64,000 nt of DNA from the NCBI RefSeq assembly GCF_900608595.1, contig NZ_UWYY01000005.1:1-64000 (forward strand), in the 5' to 3' direction. Position numbers and translations under genes: made by a program. The stretch's first letter is position 1, and every line of letters starts with the position of its first letter. Below, one piece after another: positions 8,786-16,042 of the stretch. A model generated the notes under the pieces. It did not search any database, had not been told where the DNA came from, and saw only the letters and a list, made by a program, of their open reading frames with translations. The stretch is from Promicromonospora panici. Lineage in GTDB: Bacteria; Actinomycetota; Actinomycetes; Actinomycetales; Cellulomonadaceae.

Positions 8786-9193
8786 GTGACCTCCGGCCAG
8801 CCGATGTCCCCGCGCGAGCAGGACAACCGCCGGCTGCTGCGGGCCAGGGACGCCATCGACCGCGACTACGGCAAGCCGCTCGACGTGCCGACGCTGGCCC
8901 GCATCGCTCATGTCTCGCCGTCGCACTTCAGCCGCAGCTTCAAGGCGACCTTCGGGGAGACACCGCACCGTTACCTGCAGCGCCGCCGGATCGAGCGCGC
9001 GATGGCGCTGCTGCGCGACACGGCGACGCCCGTGACCGACGCGGCGCTGATCGTCGGGTTCAGCAGCCTCGGGACGTTCAGCCGCACCTTCCGTGACGTC
9101 GTCGGCGTCTCGCCGAGCGAGTACCGGCGCCGGACGCGACCGGTCGCGGCACCCGTCTGCTTCACGAAGAGCTGGATGCGGCCGGCGAGCTGA
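8786..9193 (+). CDS. Small AraC-family HTH regulator
   Basis: 135 residues consisting almost only of the AraC double HTH: LDVPTLARIAHVSPSHFSRSF at residues ~33-53 and VTDAALIVGFSSLGTFSRTF at ~84-103, ending in VGVSPSEYRRR. There is no sensor domain. The GTG start lies 6 bases after a TAGGCT box (8774-8779), so the transcript is probably leaderless. The VOC gene follows after 50 bases with its own -10 box. This AraC-VOC pairing is common in actinobacteria and suggests the regulator controls the VOC gene. Confidence 0.85.
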   Translation: MTSGQPMSPREQDNRRLLRARDAIDRDYGKPLDVPTLARIAHVSPSHFSRSFKATFGETPHRYLQRRRIERAMALLRDTATPVTDAALIVGFSSLGTFSRTFRDVVGVSPSEYRRRTRPVAAPVCFTKSWMRPAS

Positions 9194-9242
9194 GCAGTTT
9201 CGGAGAAGCGCACCGCAGTGGTGCGGCCGTAGCGTGATCGGC

Positions 9243-9713
9243 ATGTTCAAGAACATCTCCATCACCGCCGTGTACGTCCTCGACCAGGACGAAGCCCTCG
9301 ACTTCTACGTCGGCAAGCTCGGATTCACCGTCAGCAACGACGTCGACATGGGCTTCATGCGCTGGCTGACCGTCTCCCTGCCCGCCGACCCCGAACGCCA
9401 TCTGCTCCTCGAGGTGCCGGGGCCGCCGTCGCTGAGCGAGGAGGTCGCGGCCCAGGTCAGGGACCTGGTGACCAAGGGCGCGCTCGGGGTCGCGTGCATC
9501 CTCACGACCGACGACTGCCGTCGCACCTATACCGAGCTCAGCGCCAAGGGTGTCGAGTTCACCGAGGAGCCGACCGAGCAGCCGTACGGGATCGACTGCG
9601 CCCTGCGCGACCCGTTCGGCAACCACATCCGGATCACCCAGCCGGCCACCGGTCCGGTGGAGGTGACCGACGACGACATCGCGCGCTGGACCGGCGCGCA
9701 GCAGGAGGGCTGA
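9243..9713 (+). CDS. VOC-family (glyoxalase/dioxygenase fold) protein
   Basis: 156 residues with two beta-alpha-beta-beta-beta VOC modules: ITAVYVLDQDEALDFYVGKL at the start and ALRDPFGNHIRITQP at the end. Members are lyases, dioxygenases, or drug-binding and resistance proteins. The first metal ligand (usually His or Glu in strand 1) is not obvious, so I assign no reaction. The ATG is 7 bases after TAGCGT (9230-9235), so it has its own leaderless promoter. It is convergent with the GNAT remnant. Confidence 0.85.
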   Translation: MFKNISITAVYVLDQDEALDFYVGKLGFTVSNDVDMGFMRWLTVSLPADPERHLLLEVPGPPSLSEEVAAQVRDLVTKGALGVACILTTDDCRRTYTELSAKGVEFTEEPTEQPYGIDCALRDPFGNHIRITQPATGPVEVTDDDIARWTGAQQEG

Positions 9714-9722
9714 GGCTCGGGT

Positions 9723-9747
9723 CTCGGGCCTGAGACTCAGGCCCGAG
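9723..9747. terminator. Hairpin between VOC gene and GNAT remnant
   Basis: A perfect 12-bp inverted repeat (9723-9734 with 9736-9747) lies directly after the VOC stop and overlaps the 3' end of the opposite reading frame. It probably works as a terminator in both directions. Confidence 0.65.
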
Positions 9748-10060
9748 GCTCAGGGTCCGGCCCCGTCTCCACCCGGCGCAGCTCGCGCCACATGATCCGC
9801 AGCCCGACGTCCCCGAGCTGGGGGTGCCGGAACGCGCCGGGTGCCACGCCGAGCGTCACGAACCCGAGGCTCTCGTAGAGGTGGACGGCGCCCGCATTGG
9901 TGTCGACCACCGCGTTGAACTGGATGGCGGCGTATCCCTGCCGGCCCGCCCAGTCGATCATGTCCTCGACGAGCGCCCGGCCGGCGCCGGTGCCGCGGAC
10001 CGCATGGTCGACCATGATGCTGCCCGAAGCGATGTGGCTGCCGGGGCCTGGCCGGTTGGG
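9737..10060 (-). pseudogene. 5'-truncated GNAT acetyltransferase remnant
   Basis: The readable frame encodes only the C-terminal half of a GNAT acetyltransferase: the acetyl-CoA loop VRGTGAGRALVEDM and the strand/helix FNAVVDTNAGAVHLYESLGF. Homology continues upstream of the first ATG (10015) as NRPGPGSHIASGSI, which matches the family just before the CoA loop. The N-terminal ~70 residues of the usual ~165 are missing, and the frame runs into the divergent DUF2277 promoter. No start codon precedes the homologous part. I read it as a decayed gene; a 92-residue product from 10015 would lack the substrate-binding half. Confidence 0.6.
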
Positions 10061-10132
10061 AGCTGAATCCGATCGAGCACAGCTCAGCGCCGCCGCCTCC
10101 CGTCCGGCACCCGCCCGGCGTACGGTCGGAGC

Positions 10133-10456
10133 ATGTGCCGAAACATCACGACGCTACGCGGGCTCGAACCGCCCGCCACCGACGAGGAGATCACCGCCGC
10201 AGCGCTGCAGTTCGTGCGCAAGGTGACGGGCGTGACGAAGGTCAGCGACGCCACGCGCGACCCGGTCGAGCAGGCCACCCAGGAGATCGCGGACATCGTG
10301 ACGCGCCTGCTCGACGACCTGCCGGAACGCCGTCAGCCGCCGAAGACCGTGCCGCCGCTGCGCCGCGCGGAGGTCCAGGCGCGCATCGCGCAGCGCATCA
10401 AGGAGCGCGAGGAGCATGAGCGCATGCACGAGCTGGGCATCGCGCACTCGCACTGA
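10133..10456 (+). CDS. DUF2277 protein
   Basis: 107 residues. The start MCRNITTLRGLEPPATDEEI and the following LQFVRKVTGVTKVS match the DUF2277 family, which is widespread in actinobacteria and of unknown function. The C-terminus is highly charged (KEREEHERMHELG) and longer than in many members. The ATG lies 6 bases after TACGGT (10121-10126), a leaderless arrangement. The cysteine-responsive leader of the cbs operon begins about 15 bases after its stop. Confidence 0.85.
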   Translation: MCRNITTLRGLEPPATDEEITAAALQFVRKVTGVTKVSDATRDPVEQATQEIADIVTRLLDDLPERRQPPKTVPPLRRAEVQARIAQRIKEREEHERMHELGIAHSH

Positions 10457-10470
10457 GCGGGCCGCGGCCA

Positions 10471-10476
10471 TACAGT
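10471..10476 (+). promoter_or_regulatory. -10 box of the cbs operon leader
   Basis: TACAGT ends 6 bases before the GTG of the short uORF at 10483, which would place the transcription start on or next to that GTG. No good -35 hexamer is seen, as is usual for leaderless actinobacterial promoters. Confidence 0.6.
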
Positions 10477-10482
10477 TGCGGT

Positions 10483-10515
10483 GTGCTCGCACCGCTCTCC
10501 TGTTGCTGTCGCTGA
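10483..10515 (+). CDS. Leaderless Cys-Cys-Cys leader peptide (uORF)
   Basis: A 10-codon frame reads VLAPLSCCCR and then TGA. It has three consecutive cysteine codons (TGT TGC TGT, 10501-10509). It starts 6 bases after a TACAGT box, so it would be translated from a leaderless mRNA. Short leaderless frames with polycysteine tracts are known in mycobacteria as cysteine-responsive attenuators. The Cys codons lie in the segment complementary to the ribosome-binding region of the downstream cystathionine beta-synthase gene, which makes a coding and regulatory role very plausible. Confidence 0.7.
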   Translation: MLAPLSCCCR

Positions 10516-10585
10516 CAACCCTCGTCGCAGGCCAGTCAGTCGTACGCGCGCACCGGCGCGCGCCCAGCAACAGGAAGAGCAACAG
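10495..10585 (+). promoter_or_regulatory. Cysteine attenuator: RBS-sequestering leader hairpin
   Basis: The segment CCTGTTGCTG (10499-10508), which contains the Cys codons, is complementary to CAGCAACAGG (10565-10574). That sequence runs into the Shine-Dalgarno GGAAGAG of the cbs gene. The core AGCAACAG is repeated (10566-10573 and 10578-10585) on both sides of the Shine-Dalgarno, so either copy could pair and mask it. A GC-rich 7-bp stem (10545-10551 with 10556-10562) is nested inside. A ribosome stalled at the Cys codons would cover one arm and free the start site. Confidence 0.65.
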
Positions 10586-11953
10586 GTGCAGTACGTCGAT
10601 TCTGTCGTAGACCTCGTCGGCAACACGCCGCTCGTCCGGCTCCACCGGGTGACCGACGGCGTCACCCGCGCGACCGTGCTCGTCAAGCTCGAGTACCTCA
10701 ACCCCGGCGGGTCCTCGAAGGACCGCATCGCGGCCCGCATCATCGAGGCCGCCGAGCGCGAGGGCAAGCTCCGGCCCGGCGGCACGATCGTCGAGCCGAC
10801 GTCGGGCAACACCGGGGTGGGCCTCGCCCTGGTCGCCCAGCAGCGCGGCTACCGGTGCGTGTTCGTCCTGCCCGACAAGGTCGGCGAGGACAAGCGGAAC
10901 GTGCTCACCGCGTACGGCGCCGAGGTGGTCGTCACCCCGACGGCGGTCGCGCCTGACAGCCCGGAGTCCTACTACTCGGTGAGCGACCGGCTGGTGCGCG
11001 AGATCTCCGGCGCGTTCAAGCCCGACCAGTACTCGAACCCCAACGGCCCGCGCTCCCACTACGAGACCACCGGCCCCGAGATCTGGCGGGACACCGAGGG
11101 CCGGGTGACCCACTTCGTGGCGGGTGTCGGCACCGGCGGCACCATCACGGGCGCCGGCCGCTACCTGCGCGAGGTCTCCGGCGACCGGGTGCGCATCATC
11201 GGCGCCGACCCCGAGGGCTCGGTCTACTCCGGCGGCACCGGCCGTCCGTACCTCGTCGAGGGCGTCGGGGAGGACTTCTGGCCCGGCGCCTACGATCCCG
11301 CCGTCCCGCACGAGGTCATCGCCGTGAGCGACGCCGAGTCTTTCGCGATGACCCGGCGCCTCGCCCGCGAGGAGGGCATCCTCGTGGGCGGGTCGAGCGG
11401 CATGGCTGTCGTCGCCGCCCTGCGGGCCGCGCGTTCGGCCGGCCCGGACGACGTCTTCGTCGTCCTGCTGCCCGACGGCGGCCGCGGCTACCTCGGCAAG
11501 ATCTTCAACGACACCTGGATGCGGTCCTACGGGTTCGCGCCCGCCATCGAGGACCACACCGTCGCCGACGTCCTGGCCGCCAAGGCCGACCGCACCCCGC
11601 CCCTGGTCTACGTGCACCCCACCGACACGGTGCGCGACGCGATCGACCGGATGACCCGCTCCGGCGTCTCGCAGCTGCTCGTGCTCACCACGGAACCCCC
11701 GGTGGTGCTCGGCGAGATCACCGGCGCCGTGCACGAGGACGAGCTGCTGGACGGCGTGTTCGCGGGCACGGTGCACCTCTCCGACGAGATCGGCGGGCTC
11801 ATCGGCAAGCCGCTGCCGCTGGTCGGCGTCAACGAGCCCGTCGGGACCCTGCGCGCGGCGCTCGCCTCCGACACCGCCCTGCTCGTGACCGACGGCGGCA
11901 AGGCACTCGGTGTCGTGTCCCGCGCCGACCTGCTCGACTACCTCGCGGTCTGA
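10586..11953 (+). CDS. cbs: Cystathionine beta-synthase
   Basis: PLP enzyme of 455 residues that condenses homocysteine with serine (or an activated serine) to cystathionine. The catalytic Lys45 is in GGSSKDRIA, the PLP phosphate contact is SGNTGVGLA, and GTGGTITG lies in the large domain. A C-terminal pair of CBS modules follows (VYVHPTDTVRDAIDRM, then LGVVSRADLLDYL), which separates it from plain cysteine synthases. I chose GTG 10586 because GGAAGAG lies 6-7 bases upstream; an in-frame GTG at 10481 would add 35 low-complexity residues and is unlikely. The gamma-lyase follows 40 bases later, completing homocysteine-to-cysteine reverse trans-sulfuration. Confidence 0.92.
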   Translation: MQYVDSVVDLVGNTPLVRLHRVTDGVTRATVLVKLEYLNPGGSSKDRIAARIIEAAEREGKLRPGGTIVEPTSGNTGVGLALVAQQRGYRCVFVLPDKVGEDKRNVLTAYGAEVVVTPTAVAPDSPESYYSVSDRLVREISGAFKPDQYSNPNGPRSHYETTGPEIWRDTEGRVTHFVAGVGTGGTITGAGRYLREVSGDRVRIIGADPEGSVYSGGTGRPYLVEGVGEDFWPGAYDPAVPHEVIAVSDAESFAMTRRLAREEGILVGGSSGMAVVAALRAARSAGPDDVFVVLLPDGGRGYLGKIFNDTWMRSYGFAPAIEDHTVADVLAAKADRTPPLVYVHPTDTVRDAIDRMTRSGVSQLLVLTTEPPVVLGEITGAVHEDELLDGVFAGTVHLSDEIGGLIGKPLPLVGVNEPVGTLRAALASDTALLVTDGGKALGVVSRADLLDYLAV

Positions 11954-11993
11954 CCCACCGCCCCACCGCACCGAACCACTCGGAGAGACCACC

Positions 11994-13163
11994 ATGAACG
12001 ACGACCGGCCCAGCCGCTTCGACACCCTCGCGATCCACGCGGGTCAGCACCCCGACCCGACGACCGGCGACGCGATCCCGGCGATCCACGTCACGTCCAC
12101 CTACGCCCAGGACGGCATCGGGGGGCTACGCGGCGGCTACGAGTACTCGCGCGGCGGCAACCCGACCCGCACCGCGCTGGAGGAGCAGCTCGCGGCGATC
12201 GAGGGCGGCGCGCACGGCGTCTCGTTCGCCTCGGGCCTCGCCGCCGAGGACGCCCTCCTGCGGGCCGTGCTCGCGCCCGGGGACCACGTGCTCGTGCCGA
12301 ACGACGTCTACGGCGGCACGCACCGGCTCGTCCGCACGATCCACGGGCGGGCCGGCGTCGAGCACACGACCGTCGACACGTCCGACCTCGACTCCGTGCG
12401 CGCCGCGATCCGGCCCGGGTCGAAGATGCTGTGGGTCGAGACGCCGTCGAACCCGCTGATGAAGATCAGCGACATCCCCGCGCTCGCCGGCCTGGCCCGC
12501 GAGCACGGCCTGCTCCTGGTCGTGGACAACACGTTCGCCTCGCCGGCCCTGCAGCGCCCGCTCGACCTCGGCGCCGACGTGGTGGTGCACTCCACGACGA
12601 AGTACCTCGGCGGGCACTCCGACGTCGTCGGCGGCGCCGTCGTCGTGGCGAACGGGGGCGACGAGCTCGCGGAGCAGGTGCGCTACGTGCAGTTCGCCGC
12701 GGGCGCCGTCTCCAGCCCGTTCGACGCGTTTCTCACGACCCGCGGCATCAAGACCCTCGCCGTGCGGATGCAGCGCCACTCGGAGAGCGCCCAGACCCTT
12801 GCGGAGCGCCTCGCCGACCACCCGGCTGTGGCCCGCGTGCTCTACCCGGGACTGCCCGACCACCCGGGCCACAAGGTCGCCGCGCACCAGATGTCGCGCT
12901 TCGGCGGCATGATCTCGCTCGACCTCGCCGGCGGGGAGCGCGCAGCGCGCACGTTCGCGGAGTCGACCCGGGTCTTCCTGCTCGCCGAGTCGCTCGGCGG
13001 CGTCGAGTCGCTGGTCAACTACCCGAGCGAGATGACGCACGCCTCGGTGCGTGGCACGGAGGCCGAGGTTCCGCCGTCGATCGTGCGCCTGTCGGTGGGC
13101 CTGGAAGACATCGCGGACCTGACCGAGGACGTCGACCAAGCCCTCGCCCACACCCTCCGTTGA
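11994..13163 (+). CDS. Cystathionine gamma-lyase/synthase (Cys/Met metabolism PLP enzyme)
   Basis: 389 residues, fold type I PLP enzyme. Signatures are YEYSRGGNPTRTALEEQLA near the N-terminus and VVHSTTKYLGGHSDVVGG, with the PLP-binding Lys in STTKY. The conserved ESLGGVESLVNYPSEMTHAS sits near the C-terminus. GGAGAG lies 6 bases before the ATG. Its position directly behind cbs argues for the gamma-lyase direction, releasing cysteine, 2-oxobutyrate and ammonia; gamma-synthase activity cannot be excluded by sequence alone. It would share the cysteine-responsive leader. Confidence 0.9.
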   Translation: MNDDRPSRFDTLAIHAGQHPDPTTGDAIPAIHVTSTYAQDGIGGLRGGYEYSRGGNPTRTALEEQLAAIEGGAHGVSFASGLAAEDALLRAVLAPGDHVLVPNDVYGGTHRLVRTIHGRAGVEHTTVDTSDLDSVRAAIRPGSKMLWVETPSNPLMKISDIPALAGLAREHGLLLVVDNTFASPALQRPLDLGADVVVHSTTKYLGGHSDVVGGAVVVANGGDELAEQVRYVQFAAGAVSSPFDAFLTTRGIKTLAVRMQRHSESAQTLAERLADHPAVARVLYPGLPDHPGHKVAAHQMSRFGGMISLDLAGGERAARTFAESTRVFLLAESLGGVESLVNYPSEMTHASVRGTEAEVPPSIVRLSVGLEDIADLTEDVDQALAHTLR

Positions 13164-13179
13164 GTTTAGTCTGGCGGGC

Positions 13180-13455
13180 GTGACCGAACGTGCTCCCGTC
13201 AGTGCCGCCATGCATCGGGCCAAGGCCGACGCCCGCGCCTCCCACGTCACCGTGGGCCAGGTGCGTCACCTACCGGGCGCCCGCGAGGAGATCGACTGCT
13301 CGTGCGGCATGACGCTGACGAACGGGCCGCAGTGGTCGCTGGACGAGCACATCCGGCTGCACCGGGCCGAGGCGCGCTACCTGGCGCTGAGCACGGTGGC
13401 GCCCGCGGGCATGCCGCGCCTCATCCCGGTGGGCCTGGGGCGGTTGCCCCGCTGA
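13180..13455 (+). CDS. Small unknown protein with Cys-x-Cys...His-x3-His motif
   Basis: 91 residues, not assigned to a family. The centre carries CSCG followed 16 residues later by HIRLH, a possible zinc site (Cys-x-Cys and His-x3-His). There is no signal peptide or membrane segment. The GTG lies 7 bases after TAGTCT (13167-13172), so it has its own leaderless promoter just after the gamma-lyase stop. A hairpin overlaps its stop codon. Confidence 0.6.
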   Translation: MTERAPVSAAMHRAKADARASHVTVGQVRHLPGAREEIDCSCGMTLTNGPQWSLDEHIRLHRAEARYLALSTVAPAGMPRLIPVGLGRLPR

Positions 13456-13472
13456 CGGTCCCCGTCAGCGGG
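13448..13472. terminator. Bidirectional terminator hairpin
   Basis: A perfect 11-bp stem (13448-13458 with 13462-13472) has a 3-base loop and lies between the convergent small genes ending at 13455 and 13480. Confidence 0.7.
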
Positions 13473-13479
13473 ACCGCGG

Positions 13480-13740
13480 TCAGAGTTCTTCGGGGTCGTC
13501 CCAGGAGACTCCGCTGGAGGCTCCGGAGATCGGGTCGAGCTCGCAGCCGGCGAGGTTGCGCGGTGCCTTGGATGCGTCTCCGCCGCCGAGGAGGCCACGG
13601 CGGGTTGCGGCGCGGCGGACGGCCGGCGGCGCGATGCGTGCGTAGGAAGCGTTCGACTCGTCGATCAGATCGGTCGGAACTGGATCGTCGTCGTCGGCTG
13701 TGTCAGTTGCGGTGGCGGGCTGGGGTTCCCCCGTGATCAT
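13480..13740 (-). CDS. Small acidic unknown protein
   Basis: 86 residues, no recognised family. It has an acidic N-terminal stretch (TADDDDPVPTDLIDESN), a basic middle (RRAATRRGLLGGG) and an acidic C-terminus (DDPEEL). The ATG at 13740 is preceded by GAGAATGAG. A terminator hairpin after the stop and a 140-base divergent spacer to glgX support a real gene. The start region is AT-richer than the surroundings. The function is unknown. Confidence 0.5.
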   Translation of the reverse strand: MITGEPQPATATDTADDDDPVPTDLIDESNASYARIAPPAVRRAATRRGLLGGGDASKAPRNLAGCELDPISGASSGVSWDDPEEL

Positions 13741-13881
13741 GATCTCATTCTCGCAGGACCCGAGGGTCTTGCGCATCCGCTTGGCACAATATTTCGAATT
13801 ACCCCGAAGCCTCCACGGCGACGGCACGCCCAGCACGCAGATCTCCCCCCACGTACCCCGCCGGGGTGTGATGATCGTCCG

Positions 13882-16032
13882 ATGCAGACCTGGCCAGGGC
13901 GCCCGTACCCCCTCGGCGCGACGTTCGACGGTACGGGCACGAATTTCGCCCTCTACTCGTCGGTGGCGCAGCAGGTCGAGCTGTGCCTGCTGGCCGACGA
14001 CGACACCGAGACGCGCATCGACGTCACCGAGACCGACGCGCACGTGTGGCACATCTACCTGCCCGGTGTGGGCCCCGGGACGCGGTACGGGTACCGCGTC
14101 CACGGGCCGTACGACCCGGCGTCGGGCCACCGGTGCAACCCGGCCAAGCTCCTGCTCGACCCGTACGCCAAGGCCGTGGACGGCGACCTCGACGGGGACC
14201 CGTCCCTGTTCTCGTACTCGTTCTCGGACGTGCAGCAGGCCACGACGGGTACGACGCCGGAGCCCTCCGACTCCCTCGGCCACACCATGGTCTCGGTGGT
14301 CGTGAACCCGTTCTTCGACTGGGGCCACGACCGCCCGCCGGACACGCCGTACCACGAGACGGTGATCTACGAGGCCCACGTCAAGGGCCTCACGATGCGC
14401 CACCCGGACGTCCCCGAGGAGCTGCGCGGCACCTACGCGGGGCTGGCCCACCCGGCGGTGATCGAGCACCTGACCAAGCTGGGCGTCACGGCGATCGAGC
14501 TGATGCCGGTGCACCAGTTCGTGACGGACCCGTCGCTGGCGGCCAAGGACCTGACCAACTACTGGGGCTACAACACCATCGGGTTCTTCGCCCCGCACAA
14601 CGGGTACGCGGGCTATGGCCGGCGCGGCGAGCAGGTCATGGAGTTCAAAGCCATGGTCAAGGCGCTGCACAAGGCGGGCATCGAGGTGCTGCTCGACGTC
14701 GTCTACAACCACACCGCCGAGGGCAACCACCTGGGCCCCACCCTGGGCTTCCGCGGCGTCGACAACGCCGCCTACTACCGGCTGGTCGACGGCGACGAGG
14801 CCCACTACTTCGACACGACCGGCACCGGGAACTCGCTGCTCATGCGCTCCCCCGCCGTCCTGCAGCTCATCATGGACTCGCTGCGGTACTGGGTCGAGGA
14901 GATGCACGTCGACGGGTTCCGCTTCGACCTCGCGGCCACCCTGGCCCGCCAGTTCCACGAGGTCGACCGGCTGAGCGCGTTCTTCGACATCGTGCACCAG
15001 GATCCGGTGATCTCCCAGGTCAAGCTGATCGCCGAGCCGTGGGACCTGGGTGACGGCGGCTACCAGGTGGGCGGCTTCCCGCCTCTGTGGACCGAGTGGA
15101 ACGGCCGCTACCGGGACACGGTGCGCGACTTCTGGCGCGGGGAGCCGGCCACGCTGCCCGAGTTCGCCTCCCGCCTGACCGGCTCCAGCGACCTGTACGA
15201 GCACAGCGGCCGGATGCCCAGCGCGTCCATCAACTTCGTCACCGCCCACGACGGCTTCACGCTCGCCGACCTCACGTCGTTCAACGAGAAGCACAACGAC
15301 GCCAACCGCGAGGACAACAAGGACGGCGAGAACCACAACCGGTCCTGGAACTGCGGCGTGGAGGGCCCGACCGACGACCCGGAGATCCGCGAGCTGCGCG
15401 CCCGGCAGCGCCGCAACCTCCTGGTCACGCTCATGCTGAGCCAGGGCGTGCCGATGATCGCGCACGGCGACGAGATCGGGCGCACGCAGCAGGGTAACAA
15501 CAACGCCTACTGCCAGGACAACGAGCTCTCCTGGGTGGACTGGGGCGGCCCCGAGGGGCTCGACGACGAGCGCGCCGCGCTGCTCGAGTTCGCCCGGCAC
15601 GCGGTCCGGCTGCGCCGCGACCATCCGATCCTGCACCGCCGCCGGTTCTTCGACGGGAAGGTCGGCCCAGGGGCCGCCGAGGGCCTGGCGGACATCGAGT
15701 GGCTGGACCTGACCGGCGCGCGCATGGACGACACGGACTGGCACCAGTCGTACGCCAGGACCGTCACCGTCTTCCTCAACGGCGACGCGATCACCGAGAC
15801 CGGCGGACGCGGCGAGGCAGTGGTCGACGACTCGTTCCTGCTGCTGCTCAACGCCCATTCCGGGACCCTGGACTTCACCGTGCCGCCCAGCACCTACGGA
15901 AAGGCCTGGACGGTGGTCCTGGACACCAACGGCAGCGCCGAGCCGGGCACCGTGCTCGACGCCGGCACCAGCCTGTCCGTCACAGGACACAGCGTGGTCG
16001 TACTGACTCGCCCATCCGGGACACCGGGCTAG
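13882..16032 (+). CDS. glgX: Glycogen debranching enzyme GlgX
   Basis: Cytoplasmic GH13_11 isoamylase-type enzyme of 716 residues that cleaves alpha-1,6 branches of phosphorylase-limit glycogen. A CBM48 N-terminal domain covers residues ~1-120. The GH13 barrel follows, with VVYNHTAEG (region I), DGFRFDLA (region II, nucleophile Asp), LIAEPWD (region III, Glu acid/base) and FVTAHDG (region IV, Asp). The start ATG gives MQTWPGRPYPLGATFDG, the standard family start. The next gene begins 10 bases after the stop, and its -10 box overlaps the glgX stop codon. Confidence 0.95.
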   Translation: MQTWPGRPYPLGATFDGTGTNFALYSSVAQQVELCLLADDDTETRIDVTETDAHVWHIYLPGVGPGTRYGYRVHGPYDPASGHRCNPAKLLLDPYAKAVDGDLDGDPSLFSYSFSDVQQATTGTTPEPSDSLGHTMVSVVVNPFFDWGHDRPPDTPYHETVIYEAHVKGLTMRHPDVPEELRGTYAGLAHPAVIEHLTKLGVTAIELMPVHQFVTDPSLAAKDLTNYWGYNTIGFFAPHNGYAGYGRRGEQVMEFKAMVKALHKAGIEVLLDVVYNHTAEGNHLGPTLGFRGVDNAAYYRLVDGDEAHYFDTTGTGNSLLMRSPAVLQLIMDSLRYWVEEMHVDGFRFDLAATLARQFHEVDRLSAFFDIVHQDPVISQVKLIAEPWDLGDGGYQVGGFPPLWTEWNGRYRDTVRDFWRGEPATLPEFASRLTGSSDLYEHSGRMPSASINFVTAHDGFTLADLTSFNEKHNDANREDNKDGENHNRSWNCGVEGPTDDPEIRELRARQRRNLLVTLMLSQGVPMIAHGDEIGRTQQGNNNAYCQDNELSWVDWGGPEGLDDERAALLEFARHAVRLRRDHPILHRRRFFDGKVGPGAAEGLADIEWLDLTGARMDDTDWHQSYARTVTVFLNGDAITETGGRGEAVVDDSFLLLLNAHSGTLDFTVPPSTYGKAWTVVLDTNGSAEPGTVLDAGTSLSVTGHSVVVLTRPSGTPG

Positions 16033-16042
16033 GCTGTCCGCC

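Noticed and set aside
10150..10180. tRNA T-arm-like GGCTCGAACC
   Set aside because: It is inside the DUF2277 coding region and no acceptor or anticodon stem can be built around it.
10481..10585. N-terminal extension of cystathionine beta-synthase from GTG 10481
   Set aside because: The 35 extra residues are low-complexity (Arg/Gln-rich), while GTG 10586 has a good ribosome-binding site and family-like start; the region is better explained by the Cys uORF and hairpin.
10457..10585. SAM riboswitch upstream of the sulfur genes
   Set aside because: The leader is only about 100 bases and lacks SAM-I/IV core sequences; the Cys-codon uORF explains it.
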